From Cycas panzhihuaensis (Eukaryota > Cycadophyta), in the NCBI GenBank assembly GCA_023213395.1, contig CM041465.1, positions 152,589,741 to 152,653,740 on the forward strand: DNA of 64,000 bases. Direction: 5' to 3'. Below, one piece after another: positions 1 through 10,228 of this stretch (position 1 is its first letter; the number at the start of each line of letters is the position of its first letter). The position numbers were made by a program, and so were the translations under genes. The notes under the pieces were generated by a model, which worked only from the letters and a program-made list of their open reading frames with translations, made no database searches and was not told the DNA's origin.

Positions 1-35
1 ACCTATCCGTATCCATTCCCGGTAGCCAGGAAACA
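1..35 (-). repeat. Tip of the 3' LTR of Tat-1
   Basis: These 35 bases match the upper end of the LTR at 28308-31061 with three transitions and end in the same GGAAACA (TGTTTCC on the element strand). A pyrimidine tract follows directly, which on the minus strand is the polypurine tract. Most of this LTR lies left of the window. Confidence 0.8.
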
Positions 36-50
36 CTGCCCCCCTTGGCA
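36..50 (-). promoter_or_regulatory. Polypurine tract of Tat-1
   Basis: On the minus strand a purine-rich CCAAGGGGGG run abuts the LTR start TGTTTCC after a short CAG. The other copies have the same arrangement at 12925-12936 and 31062-31073. This is the expected plus-strand primer site. Confidence 0.65.
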
Positions 51-339
51 GTAGAACCTCACTGCTCAGAAGTGTGGTGCGATGGTAAATGCTAGCAACA
101 TAATTGTCAGTAACACATGTGCATGTATACATATATAAATCATGATCATAATAAGAGACAAGGATGCCAGCGAGTGTCATGGTAGAATGCGTGGATATGA
201 GGACAGGGGTGGAGATGACATAGGGGCTGCCTATGTGCCACCCAGGAATCGACCAGAAGCTAGAAGGATGAGGGGGCTGCCCCCATTGTAAAAGTACGAA
301 GAGATACATGATGATGTTAGGTAAGAGAGATAAGTGAGC

Positions 340-872
340 AAACCTAGTAGTCGCCATAGTTTAACCTCATTAGCGGATAGCTTTCAGAGATACGAGCGGA
401 TTGCAAGGTGATCTGCATGATGGCCTGAAACTTGGGTGACAGAGCGACTAGGCAAGTCTCAGGGACAGTTAGCAAGTAGAGAAAGGTGACGCTCAAGGAT
501 GAGGCAAACAAGGCTATTTGCCTCAATGTTGAGAGATCGAGGAATGTGTCGGATGTTGATAGACTAGAAATTAGCCAGTAAGGATCTGGCAGCTGAAGTG
601 AGGGCTCTCAAGTGAGGGCATCACACTTGATAAACCTGGGTGAAATGGGACACCACAACTTAGGAGTCACAAAGAAGGACAATCGATCCGTGATGGAAAC
701 AAAGTGCATTGGTGAGGGCCTCAATAACAGCCATGTACTCAGCTTCATTATTAGTAGCCTTAGGGAGGAAGATTCTAGAACGTTGAAAATCATGTCTAGA
801 AGAGCTACAAAGAATCCAAGCAGCAGCAAAAGGTCCAGGATTGCTGCAGCTCCTGCCATTGGTAAAAATGTA
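340..872 (-). pseudogene. Archaeal-type RNase H (aRH) of Tat-1, inactive
   Basis: Reading on the minus strand one sees LYIFTNGRS, NNEAEYMAVIEALTNAL, LLCDSKVVVSH and finally RHIPRSLNIEAN, the block order of an aRH domain. Metal-binding Asp residues are replaced at two sites: FTD has become FTN, and the last one, in NAEAD, has become NIEAN. The start codon seen in other copies (ATG before SLYIF) is ATA here. The frame ends in a peptide containing ANEVKLW that recurs after aRH in every Tat copy here. The ORF lies about 3.9 kb downstream of the integrase stop, behind the antisense PMD gene, so it cannot be a simple continuation of pol. Confidence 0.8.
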
Positions 873-1445
873 GAGAGATATGGATGATGGAAGAGAAAGT
901 GTTGGTGGAGAAAATATGTGACAATATAAGGGTCAGAGTAAAAAGGAGGCTTGTAAGGCAAGTAATAAATGGTCGTGAAGGGTAGGAGGACCTAGTAATG
1001 AGGCTACCCAAGGACTAAAGCAGACTGTCTGACCACCAACTAAGAGTGGATGGCAAAAGGGCACCCTAAGGTACCAAAGGTTGCTTAAGAAAGCAAAGAA
1101 TGACTCTGAATGGGGGGAGCATTCCCTTTAGAGGCCCCAGGGATAGGAAAGAGTTACAAAAACAAGTCCAAGATGGCCAAACAAGCCAAACGAGTATAAA
1201 CTCGAGTATGCAATGAGTATAAATAAGCCAAATGAGTATAAACTCACGTAAAATGAGGTAAAAGAGCCCTGCAAAAGATGCATGGACAGGGTGCCATAAA
1301 TGCATTCACAACAAAGAGTGAACCAAAGACTATGGGAGCACAACAGGAGACAAGGCCAGAAGGCAAAGGTGATCGGGGGTAGGAGATGATCTAAAGGGCT
1401 GTCACGAGGTTGAAAATAGAGAAAGTGCCTATCGGGGTCCCTGCC

Positions 1446-1452
1446 TATATAA
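1446..1452 (+). promoter_or_regulatory. TATA box of the antisense PMD gene, Tat-1 copy
   Basis: TATATAA in the context CTATATAAGGAAATTC lies exactly 167 bp before the ATG at 1613. The same motif at the same distance is present in Tat-2 (14297) and Tat-3 (32449). Transcription would begin near 1475 on the + strand, antisense to the retroelement. Confidence 0.65.
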
Positions 1453-1612
1453 GGAAATTCGACGGAAAATGGATTCATTTTCACGGGCTCTCAAGAGAAT
1501 CCGGAGCCATTTCCCTACGCAGTGGAGTGCTACCCGACTTTAGAGGCATGCAGAGGGAGATCAGACCATCGGATCAGAGCAAAAGGATAGCCATTGGGAC
1601 CATCGAGATGAG

Positions 1613-3998
1613 ATGACGAGCGCTAGGCTAGATCTAGTGAGTGGATCCTACAAAACCCAGTGCATCTCGTGATTTGAAATGTACTACTTTTTGTGTTTTT
1701 TATGTAGATTTTTAGGCCTTGTATGGCCAAGAAATGATCTCTCGAAGTCTGAATTAGACCCAGAAAGAGGTAGGGCCAGGGCATTAGGCAGCCCTGGTCC
1801 CAGAGGGCCCTACTAGGCCCACCAAAAGATTTTTTTTTTTAATTTTTGGCAGGAAAAGCTCCCCCTTTGGGGGGTGCCATTTGCACCATGGCAAAGATCG
1901 TGGTGCCGCGATCTTTGCCTTGGGGCTCCGATCACCGCGGAACCTGGGCCAAACTCTGCGGTACCATGAAGTTTGGTATGGTGCAAAGGCAAAATTACAG
2001 AAAAAAAGAGACAGGGGCCCGCAGGGCCCCAAATCTTGATCAGGTGGAGCTAAAAGATAGGCTAGGGGATACAGAGCAAGCATAGGTCAAGTTCTGATCG
2101 ATTTTGTAGCGTTTGCAGGCTATGATCGCAGTGGAGAACTGCGAGAACATAGGTATGGCTATGTTAAGTTTTATAGAGATGATGACCAGGGAGGACAAGG
2201 GGGTCCTGCAGAGATGTAGCCTACTGAAGGTCATGAGGATGCCTTAGTACATATCAAACTAGCGGTTATTGATTGATATTGTATCGCATTAGGACTAGAG
2301 GAGGCACATTTTCTACCTACCCCAGGTGGGAGATGTAATAGTGACACCTAGAGACATCCAGAGGATACTGGGAGTACTGGTGACAGGGAGGCCGGTGGCA
2401 CTAGGAGCGCTACCTATTAATGAGGTAGCACATAGGGAGGCAGTGACATTTTTCATGTGATGTGATGATGGGAGAGGAGGGGGATACCCCTACAGACTAT
2501 GGTTATGTCCAGAGTTCCTTGTGTGAGGAAGTTGATCACACTATGCGTTCTATTCCAGATCTCCTAGAAACAGAACTATAGAGACATACCGAGTGGTTGG
2601 ATGGATGCGGTGCGTCGATGTGAGGCAGGCAAGAGGATGGACTAGGCCACCCTGATAGCGGTGAATCTCGTCACACAACTGGACACCATTAGAGTAATGG
2701 GTAGAGGAGGACTCTCATACAACACGTTTTTACAGTGTTAGTTCTTCGACTACTTTGGATCAGTGGTGCCAGTAAGGGGACCACACCCTATCGCAGAGTG
2801 GGCCCCGATGGTCCATAGATGGCAGATGAGGTTCAGAGGGATTGAGGACCAGGCACATGTCCATCACTCGGTGGAGGCCACATCACTAGACTTCCTCACC
2901 CTGATAAACTATACAGCACATCCATACAGGTTGGTGAGGTGGGATAGTGATGATGAGGTAGGAGGAGAAGTAGTTCCCTCAAGAGACAATGAGGGTGGCG
3001 ATAGAGGTGATGGGGCCAGCCCATCATGACCTGTAGGAGAGGGAGGTCCATCAGGGACAACAGGTGGAGGAGCAGGGCCATCTGGAACTACCCACGGAGA
3101 GGCAAGCCCATCAGGGACTACAAAGTTAAGTAGGGGGCCAGTGACACATGCCCGCAGGCTACGGATCGTCAGGAGATCTGGAGAGGTGGTAGCTGCGCCA
3201 GCCATAGAGAGGATGGATGCTCCGGCTATTGAGGCGATGGTAGAGGAGGTACCCGAGGAGGAGGAGGTACCTACAACTGGCAGAGTAACAGAGGGAGAGG
3301 CAGTCGCATGAGTTGAGGAGCTGGCAGCCTCACCGGGTGAGACATGACCATACCATTTCCTGTTGTCATTTGATTGCCAGATATATACATAGTTTGATTT
3401 TGGTTTTGATTTGATATCTGTAGACATGTACTGATACATGACATGCTAAATTCTAGGTATGGTAGATATCCAAAGGTTGGTGGAGGCAATAGTCTAAGAG
3501 GTATTCCCTCGGGCCTACACGGAGGGACAACATCCCATCCAGGTAGGGGATGAGCTTAGATCGGCAAGTGGTCACATGGCAGCTTTCGCCCCATTGATAC
3601 GAGCGAGAGATATATAGGTGGTAGAGTCCCAGGAGCATGAGGCACGTGCAGGATGTCAGCAGGTTGAGATGGACACCATCTGAGCTAAGAGGGACGTCCT
3701 ATAGGTGCGGGTGCAGGCACTTGAGGCTCGGGGTAGAGCCAGAGGGGATATGGGGAGCCATATCCATGTGATAGTGCTGGAGGAGCGACTCTGGGGGATG
3801 GAGGAGAGGCCCTGCCTCATAGAGATGGAGCGGGATCATACCCATGTGCGATATGATCAACTGATAGAGGACATGCCATCAAGGTCAGTGCGGAGTAGGA
3901 CACGGACTCATACGTTGGCGATGACCCTGAGGAGGCCACGGGATGAAGGGAGCGAGGCAGGGAGCTCGCAGAGTCTTAAAGGGATGTGGTCCCCATGA
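1613..3998 (+). pseudogene. Antisense plant-mobile-domain (PMD)-like gene, Tat-1 copy
   Basis: Three-exon model. Exon 1 is 1613-1636 (ATG, reading MTSARLDL), with donor GTGAGT at 1637. Exon 2 runs 2119-3336 after a TTTGCAG acceptor, with donor GTGAGA at 3337. Exon 3 runs 3457-3998. Intron 1 is phase 0 and intron 2 phase 1; the product would be about 595 residues. Exon 2 carries the PMD-like pattern: a CxLLK block, LLIDIV, FYLPQVGD, a DIQRILGV block and later CWFFDHFG-type residues (C replaced around 2745). It ends in an acidic, Pro/Gly/Ser-rich tail. Exon 3 is rich in Glu, Arg and Gln heptads, probably a coiled coil. In-frame TAG stops and a frameshift near 2458 disable it. PMD proteins are known from plant genes (MAIN/MAIL family) and from transposons; the function here is unknown. 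Confidence 0.7.
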
Positions 3999-4774
3999 AA
4001 GGGATCACACCAACTAGGAGATGATGCCCCAGGAGTAGGGCAGCAGTAGGATAGGGTATATGTATTTGATTTTGACAAGGAAAAGCACAGACCTCCAGGG
4101 GGACCATATATGGAGTCATATGATTGTACCCCCCCTACAAGGACACCGGCTTCCCATAGATGATGTACCATACCATATGTATGATATGACACATGATTTT
4201 GATGTATATATATAAACGGGGTGATTGGTACCCCATTTTGACATATGATAATGTGTATCATAATACATGATGGATGATATGTATGTTTGCTTACTTGTTT
4301 ATATGTGTGTGTGGGTGCACAGATGTATAAGGATATGCGTGGTTGCATTTTGAGCTAATTACTGTATGAGCTTTTGTGTTATGATATTTGTTTAAGTTAC
4401 ATATATTTCCTTTCATATAGGGCCAGATACTTAACAAGAGCACACGTGATCACCATGAGTAGAGGTGATAGACATATGTGGGGTTAGGAAATAGGGTGAC
4501 ATGCATGTCCACATGGGAGCATAGCGGGATATGCAAAGGAAATACCAAGCAAGAGAGGATTGACGATACTCTAGAGCATCATCCTAGTTGGGGGATGCCC
4601 AAAAAGGAGGACAAGGTCCCAAGGAAAATGGGAACAAGGGTTCCACGGGAGGAACTAGAGGGGAACAGAGAGGCCATCCTAAGTCATCATTCCACCCGTG
4701 GCTGGGAAGAATGGGAACGAACTTAACATGGTAGTTTGGGCTCATTTCAGAGCATGGGTGAGGTGACAACAAGG
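3999..4774 (+). other. 3' region of the antisense PMD gene, convergent with pol
   Basis: No coding frame. Blocks such as CCTCCAGGGGG, GATTGTA, AAGGACAC and TTGGTACCCC recur in the same order at 16790-17400 and 59400-59600. This region is therefore probably the 3' UTR and terminator of the PMD transcript and, on the other strand, downstream of the integrase stop. Confidence 0.45.
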
Positions 4775-5890
4775 TCACGAGTATAACTTCTTAAGGAATT
4801 TCTTGTTAACGGCTTTCTCAAATTCAAGACCCTCCAAGGTGGCAATCCTATAAGTGCCATTACTGAGGCTCTCGATAATGACAAAGGGTCCAACCCATTT
4901 AGGTCTGAATTTGGCCAAGCGGTCATGAAGATACTCTAATTTGAGGACGTGGTCCCCAGGAAACAAAGGACGAGAATGGAGATGTCTATCGTAGGTCATT
5001 TGCGAGTAGGCTTTGGATGCTAGGTTAGCCTGGTAGGTAACTAAATGTCTCTCATCTAAAGTTTCGAGGTCCAGAAGGTAAGCCTGGTGGATCGACTCCT
5101 CATCGATGAGACCCTGAAGAGAAACACGTAAGGAAGGGATCTCCACTTCCAATGGGAGTACCGCCTCAGTACCATAGACCAAGAAGAATGGGGTTATTCC
5201 TATGGCGGAATAGACAGAGGTGCGATAAGCTCATGAAGCGGAAGAGAACTAAAGGTGCTAGTCTCTTTGAGACTGAGTGATAGTTTTCTTTAAAATGTTG
5301 ACGAGAGTCTTATTGAACGACTCCACTTGACCATTTGCCTGGGGGTAGTAAGAGGAAGAAGTTTTGTGAGATATTTTAAACTTCTCACAAAGCTCATCCA
5401 TCTCCTTGTTACAAAAAGGGGTTCCATTGTCAGTAATCAGGACATCAGGAATCCTGAAACGACAAATGATATGCTAGTAAATAAAGGTAACTATCATCTT
5501 ACCAGAGGTAGTAACTAAAGGGATGGCCTCTACCCATTTAGTAAAGTATTCTGTAGCAGTCTAGATAAACTTGTGCTATGACAAGGAAGGTGGGGAGATA
5601 GCCCCGATGAGGTGTAGCCCCTATTGAACAAAAGGCCATGGAGATACAATAGGATGAAGGGCCTCGGAAGGCACATGGGAGATGTTAGCATGTTCCTGAC
5701 ATCGCCGACATCTTAGGGCGAAAGCATGGGCATCCTTAAAGAGGGACGGCCAATAGTAACCCATACGGAGGATCCTTTGGGCCATGGATTGACCTCCAAA
5801 GTGGCCCCCGCAAATGCCATGGTGGCATTTGTGGAGTATTTAGTCTGCTTCATCGGCAGTGATGCAGCGGAGAAGGATCCCATCGAAAGA
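4775..5890 (-). pseudogene. Integrase of Tat-1
   Basis: The minus strand shows the zinc-finger portion (GHFGG-like and WPSLFKDAHAFALRC at 5690-5890), the core and the C-terminus. Of the catalytic triad, the first Asp (GLDLIG in Tat-2) reads GLHLIG here, the second is kept in ITDNGT, and the Glu is kept in GQVESFNKTL. The longest open stretch (4775-5182) holds the C-terminal region with the GPF motif (KWVGPFVIIESL) and ends FLKKLYS-stop at the same place as Tat-2. There is no chromodomain, in line with the Tat lineage. Several frameshifts and stops lie upstream of 5182. Confidence 0.88.
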
Positions 5891-6179
5891 CCTCTTGTAC
5901 AATACTTCATCCATGAGGAAGTATTATCTAGTAGAAGTCTGGATACGAGCTCTAACCTTACTACTAGTTTCAGGGTGGTATTACTGTTGTGTGAGATACC
6001 GCACAATGTCACTATACCACTTGTTGTCAATGAGTGAATGGGGAGGGACGTCCTGAATAGTCAAGATAGACTCATCAGGAAGGGAATCATCAACGGGGGC
6101 ATCAAGCAAGTTAGGGATAGAGGGGGCATCGAGTGAGTTACTCAGCCACTATCATCCCCTTCTTTGATTTCCCATTGAC

Positions 6180-7430
6180 GATATAAAGATGGAACTCTTA
6201 AAGCAGGATGGCCCAACGGCCAGCCCTACCCATCAAGTCTGAACGAGTAAGTAGATATCGCAAGGGATCGGACTAGATGATCACCTTGATGGTATTACCA
6301 AGCAAGTAATGTCTAAACTTCTTAGTCGTGTAGACTAATAAGAGACACTCCTTCTAGGCTGGAGAGTAGTTAAGTTTGGTAGCCATGAGGGTGTGGTTGA
6401 TGAAGTAAATGGCTCTCTTGACTCTTGAGTCATTCTCCTAAGCCAACATAGCACCCAGGGACTTGTCAGTCACCAAGGTATAAAGAATGAAGGGCCTATC
6501 GAAGCAAGGGGGCACCAACGTAGGAGCAAAAGCAAGGGCTTCCTTAAGTCTTTCAGGGGCTTGTTGGGCCTTATCAGACCAAACAAATGGGCTCCCTTCT
6601 TCAATAGGTTGGTTAAGGGTTTAGCGCTTACGATGAAGCCTACCAGGAAGTGCCTGAGGAAACCAAGCCTACCTAGGAACGACTTGATCTGTCATTAGGT
6701 CCTAGGAGGCAGCATATCAAGGATTACCTTGACCTTATCAGGGTCAATCTGAATTCCTTGTTTTGATACAAGAAATCCAAGGAGTTTACCTGAAGTGACG
6801 GCAAACACACACTTGAGAGGGTTTAGGCTTATATGGTACTTGTGGCATTGAGAGAAGATGGCCCATAAGTCAGAGGGATGATGGGCCCCGACACATGAGA
6901 GACCTATCATGTCATCCATAAAGACTTCCAATGTGCGATCAATGAGGTCATGGAAGATAAAGTGCATCACTCTTTGGTAAGTAGCACCTACATTTTTAAG
7001 ACCAAAGGGCATTGCCTTATAGGCAAAGGTACCCCACGTGGTGGTGAAGGCCATCTTGTAGCAGTCTTTAGGAGATATTTGGATTTGATTATAGCCAGAG
7101 AAGCCATCCATCAAGGACATAACTTCAAATCCGGTAATTTGATCAATGATTTAATCGATGAAAGAGAGATTAAGACATGCGTTATTGATATCACGGAAAT
7201 CAACACATATCTAGGTAGACCCGTTCTTTTTAACAACGGGAATAATATTGGATACCCATTTAGGGTAATCGATAGAAGTAATAAGTCTAGCATCCAAAAG
7301 CTTCTTGACCTCCATCTTGACGGTAGCCGAGAGTTTAGGGTGGAGAGGACATTGCTTCTGGTGCACGGGATGGTCACCAGGAATGGTAGTGAGATTGTGG
7401 GTGACAATGGAGGGGTTAATTCCCTTCATA
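6180..7430 (-). pseudogene. Reverse transcriptase and RNase H of Tat-1
   Basis: RT (7430-6695) contains LLDARLITSIDYPKWVSNI, then MSLMDGFSGYNQIQIS, FAYKAMPFGLKNVGATYQR and the catalytic FMDDM box with both Asp residues. It is split by stops and a frameshift near 7120-7211. RNase H (about 6660-6180) follows: the block that normally carries the first catalytic Asp reads LYTLVTDKSLG, without an Asp in that position. The KECLLLV block and the SDPLRYLL block are still recognisable. Confidence 0.88.
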
Positions 7431-7465
7431 TCAGAATAATCCCATGCAAAGACATCCTGAAACTC

Positions 7466-8640
7466 CTAGAATAGAAGGGAATATTCCCTCACTTCATCAG
7501 GAGAGTATTCTTCCCCCACCTTAATGACCTTGCCAAGGGCAAGGACTATGTCCTGGGTTGCCCCTATGCACATGCCATTCCCCTCCTCGAAATGAAGTGG
7601 GGTAAGGTCAATAGGAAGAGATGGAACAGGGGATGGAATTGGGTCAATGAGTGTGGACCCAATCACTAGAATCTTCTGGTGGCCAAGCCTATGGTGACCA
7701 GAAGGAAAGTTGGGCGTAGAGCTGGCTAAGTGCTCAAGCAAGGCTTTATCATCTTCGAAGTAATCCACCCCATGGATGACCTTACTTTGAATAGGTGAAG
7801 TGCAAGAGGAAGTGGGAACAGTGGGACCATGGTGGTCTTCAAGCTATCTAACATCCTCAAAAGACTCTAAGAGAAAGTCAGGAAGGGGCTCCTCGGAAGG
7901 AGCGAAAGGAAGTTCCTCAAAACCATCACCTATAGGGGGTGACAAAGAGGAAGAATTAGTGACAAGTGAGTCAATGCGTGTAATGATATGTGACATAGAG
8001 GGGTGACTAGTCTCAGCAACGAAAGGGGTTCTAGGTCAAGACCTAGAACAAGGAGGGCACATCCTACTAGTGCAGAGGAAAGAAACGGGGTGAAGAAAGC
8101 CCTCGTCCTCATCATCGCTAAATGAGGCAAGGTACCCGTAGCTCCCAACAGCAATAGGAGTGAAGCGCATAAGACTAAGGGAAGAAGATATGGGATCTTC
8201 TTCAATGTAGGATGGATCGGGTATGTCGATAGAGCAAGCCGAGGTGGAAGCATAAGGGCCTTGGCTCACTTGATTGACAGGGCGAGTTTATTTAACAGGT
8301 GGACACTTGTGGGACACAACCCTCATTCATCCATCATAGGTAAACTTAAGCTACCCCCAGCAGGTCGAATACAAGGCTTCCATCTGATTGAGCCATGGTT
8401 GACCCAAGAGAAGATTGTAGTCGACATCAACGTCAAGGACTACAATGTCAGCGAGGACAGTCTTATCCTCGAGAGTGAGCGAGATCGAAATAGATCCCAA
8501 TAGGGTCTTTTCGCTACCGTCATAGCCTTGGCATCGCCATGGAATAGGCTCCAAGGTGGAAATACCAAGATCTTGCATAACGCGCAAGGGCATGGCATTC
8601 ACAGAAGAATCATTGTCAACAACAGTCCTTCGTAGGGTAC
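7466..8640 (-). pseudogene. Protease and protease-RT linker of Tat-1
   Basis: Around 8630-8600 the minus strand reads RTVVDNDSSVNAMPL, an aspartic-protease active site in which the DNG of Tat-2 has become DND. Further on, YNLLLGQPWLNQ matches the conserved LLGRPW-type block. A Ser/Asp/Glu-rich spacer (8269-7930) and a conserved linker (7768-7466, ending GKVIKVGEEYSPDEV) lead into RT. The pieces are in one collinear order with a few stops between them. Confidence 0.8.
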
Positions 8641-8813
8641 AATCAGGTGCGTCAATGGTGATGGTGAATGGGAAGTTCTATTGGTGTTCCCTTTCACATG
8701 TACGGGGGAAGGTCTTTAGGGTCAAAGGAAATGATGGGCTCATGGCTTTGGGTGACACCCAAAGTGTGGATGGGCATGTCATTCGATCCTAAAGCTTCCA
8801 AAAGGAGAGTCCA

Positions 8814-10223
8814 TTATTTGGGACAACTCCTCAAAACATCCATCAAGGACATTCTCATAGCGACAGTATGGAGCTCGTCAACGATACAGAAGGGCTTACC
8901 CTTTGTAGTAGGTTGGGTAAGTGTCATTCGAAAATTGTAATGACTAGGACATATGGGAATGGTCTTGGTAAAAAGTGGTACTTCTGGAGGAGGGTTCTCT
9001 AGAAGAGGATCAGAGTGTGGGGTAGAAGAAGAGGCATCAGCTGCCTCTTTAGCAGCTTGAGACCGAGTAAGGGTATATAAGGGAGTAGCCTCAAGCATTT
9101 GGATTACCTTCTTTCCCTTATTCCAGGACTGTGAAGGTGGAGTGCGTCAGTGAGGGGAATACGAAGAAGAAGATGAATCCTAAGCACCCTTCCCTTTATC
9201 ACGGGAAGGATGGGAATTTGGGGATCTTCCTCAGTTCCGGTTGTTCTTGGGCTAAGTATTACGATCACGTTCCCCATGTTTAGGGAACAGGTCCTTATGG
9301 ACCGATTGGTCTAGGTTAGGCTTTGAGGCCTGTTTAGGGGATGAATCACATTAAGGGGCATCCCTAGGATGCTAGGCCCTACAACGTAACTCGTCATAGA
9401 AACACTCCCCATGAATGGAACACCACTTCTTCTCAAGTGAGGAATCAGGTTTCCTCGCTTGAGAGGACTGGGTGTTACTATTCCTAGGGAGGGAAACTTG
9501 AGTAGCTTGTTGAATTTAGTTGTTAGAAGTAGGTGAGGAAGGAGCTTGTGGTTTAAGTTCCTTCATCGTATGTTCAAATGAATATATAGTGGATGTAAGT
9601 GGATCTAGGGTCTTCTCAGTCAAATGAGAAGAAGACCTAGAGGATTGTTGCGATTTGGCTTCTTTAGTTGGAGGCGGTGCCTCACGTCACTGTGAGGGCT
9701 TGAGAGGTTTCTTGAGTCTAGCCTGGATCTCAATAGCCTCAAGTGCTAAGCACTTAGTGATAGCAGAGTCACATGTAGTCGCCCCCATTTGAAGGACTTC
9801 TACATGGACTTCATGGTGAAGTGCATTAACAAAGAGGTCCCTCTTCAATTCCTCAGGCAAAGTAGCCTTAGTGGAATGAAGAAGGTCATGAAATCATTGC
9901 ACAAATCCATGATTCATCTCATCGTGACCTTATTTGAGCGATAGGAGGGATTTCATTCCACTTTCGAATGGGTGAGCAATATCAAAATAATTGATGAACT
10001 CGTCCACAAGTTACTGGAAAGAGAAAATGGAATGAGCTGGAAGGTGATAAAACCACTTAGGGGCATCACCTTATAAGGATTGTGGGAATAGTTTCATTAG
10101 AATGTGATCATAGGCCCAGTAATCAATACACGCCATAGAGAAACTACGACGTGTTCATTGAGCTTGGCGAAGTTCCGTCAAACTTAGGAACTTCAAGAGG
10201 ATGAGGCGGCAAATTGGTTCTTA
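8814..10223 (-). pseudogene. gag of Tat-1, C-terminal part
   Basis: The segment aligns with Tat-2 gag at 21300-22890 on the minus strand, including the Ser/Lys-rich region and the CSIHGECFHDD-type block (degenerate here). The 9098-8814 piece matches the C-terminal gag/pre-protease peptide (PPPEVPLFTK, DELHTVAM). Many frameshifts interrupt it. It begins exactly at the target-site duplication where Tat-2 inserted; the N-terminal half continues at 26945-28143. Confidence 0.75.
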
Positions 10224-10228
10224 ATACC
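10224..10228. repeat. Target-site duplication of Tat-2, left copy
   Basis: ATACC directly precedes the LTR start (TAGATGCG, a decayed TGGATGC). The partner ATGCC at 26940-26944 differs by one transition. Five bases is the usual duplication for Ty3/gypsy integrases. Confidence 0.85.

Larger units (their letters stand above)
1..10228 (-). mobile_element. Tat-1 (outer Ty3/gypsy Tat element), 3' portion
   Basis: On the minus strand this segment holds, in order, the C-terminal part of gag, protease, RT, RNase H and integrase, then an antisense + strand PMD gene, an archaeal-type RNase H and the polypurine tract. Its gag is cut at 10224-10228 by insertion of Tat-2 and resumes at 26940. With the 5' portion (26945-31061) the element would be about 17 kb. 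Every reading frame is broken, so it cannot move on its own. Two RNase H domains, giant size and an extra antisense ORF are known traits of the Tat lineage; the assignment is by motif, not by phylogeny. Confidence 0.85.

Noticed and set aside
612-887. Open + strand frame opposite aRH (MRASHLINLGEMGHHN...), also at 31457-31912
   Set aside because: It lies exactly antisense to the aRH domain, whose motifs explain the conservation; the + strand frame has no recognisable domain and is interrupted in Tat-2.
2909-3439. 176-residue minus-strand Ser/Pro/Thr-rich frame
   Set aside because: It is the reverse of the low-complexity acidic Gly/Pro tail of PMD exon 2.
5726-6037. + strand frame across the integrase zinc finger
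   Set aside because: Antisense shadow of integrase; the similar frame at 18310-18798 is explained the same way.
6950-7474. 174-residue + strand frame opposite RT
   Set aside because: A mirror of the conserved RT coding strand; no domain of its own and not kept open over its whole length in the other copies.
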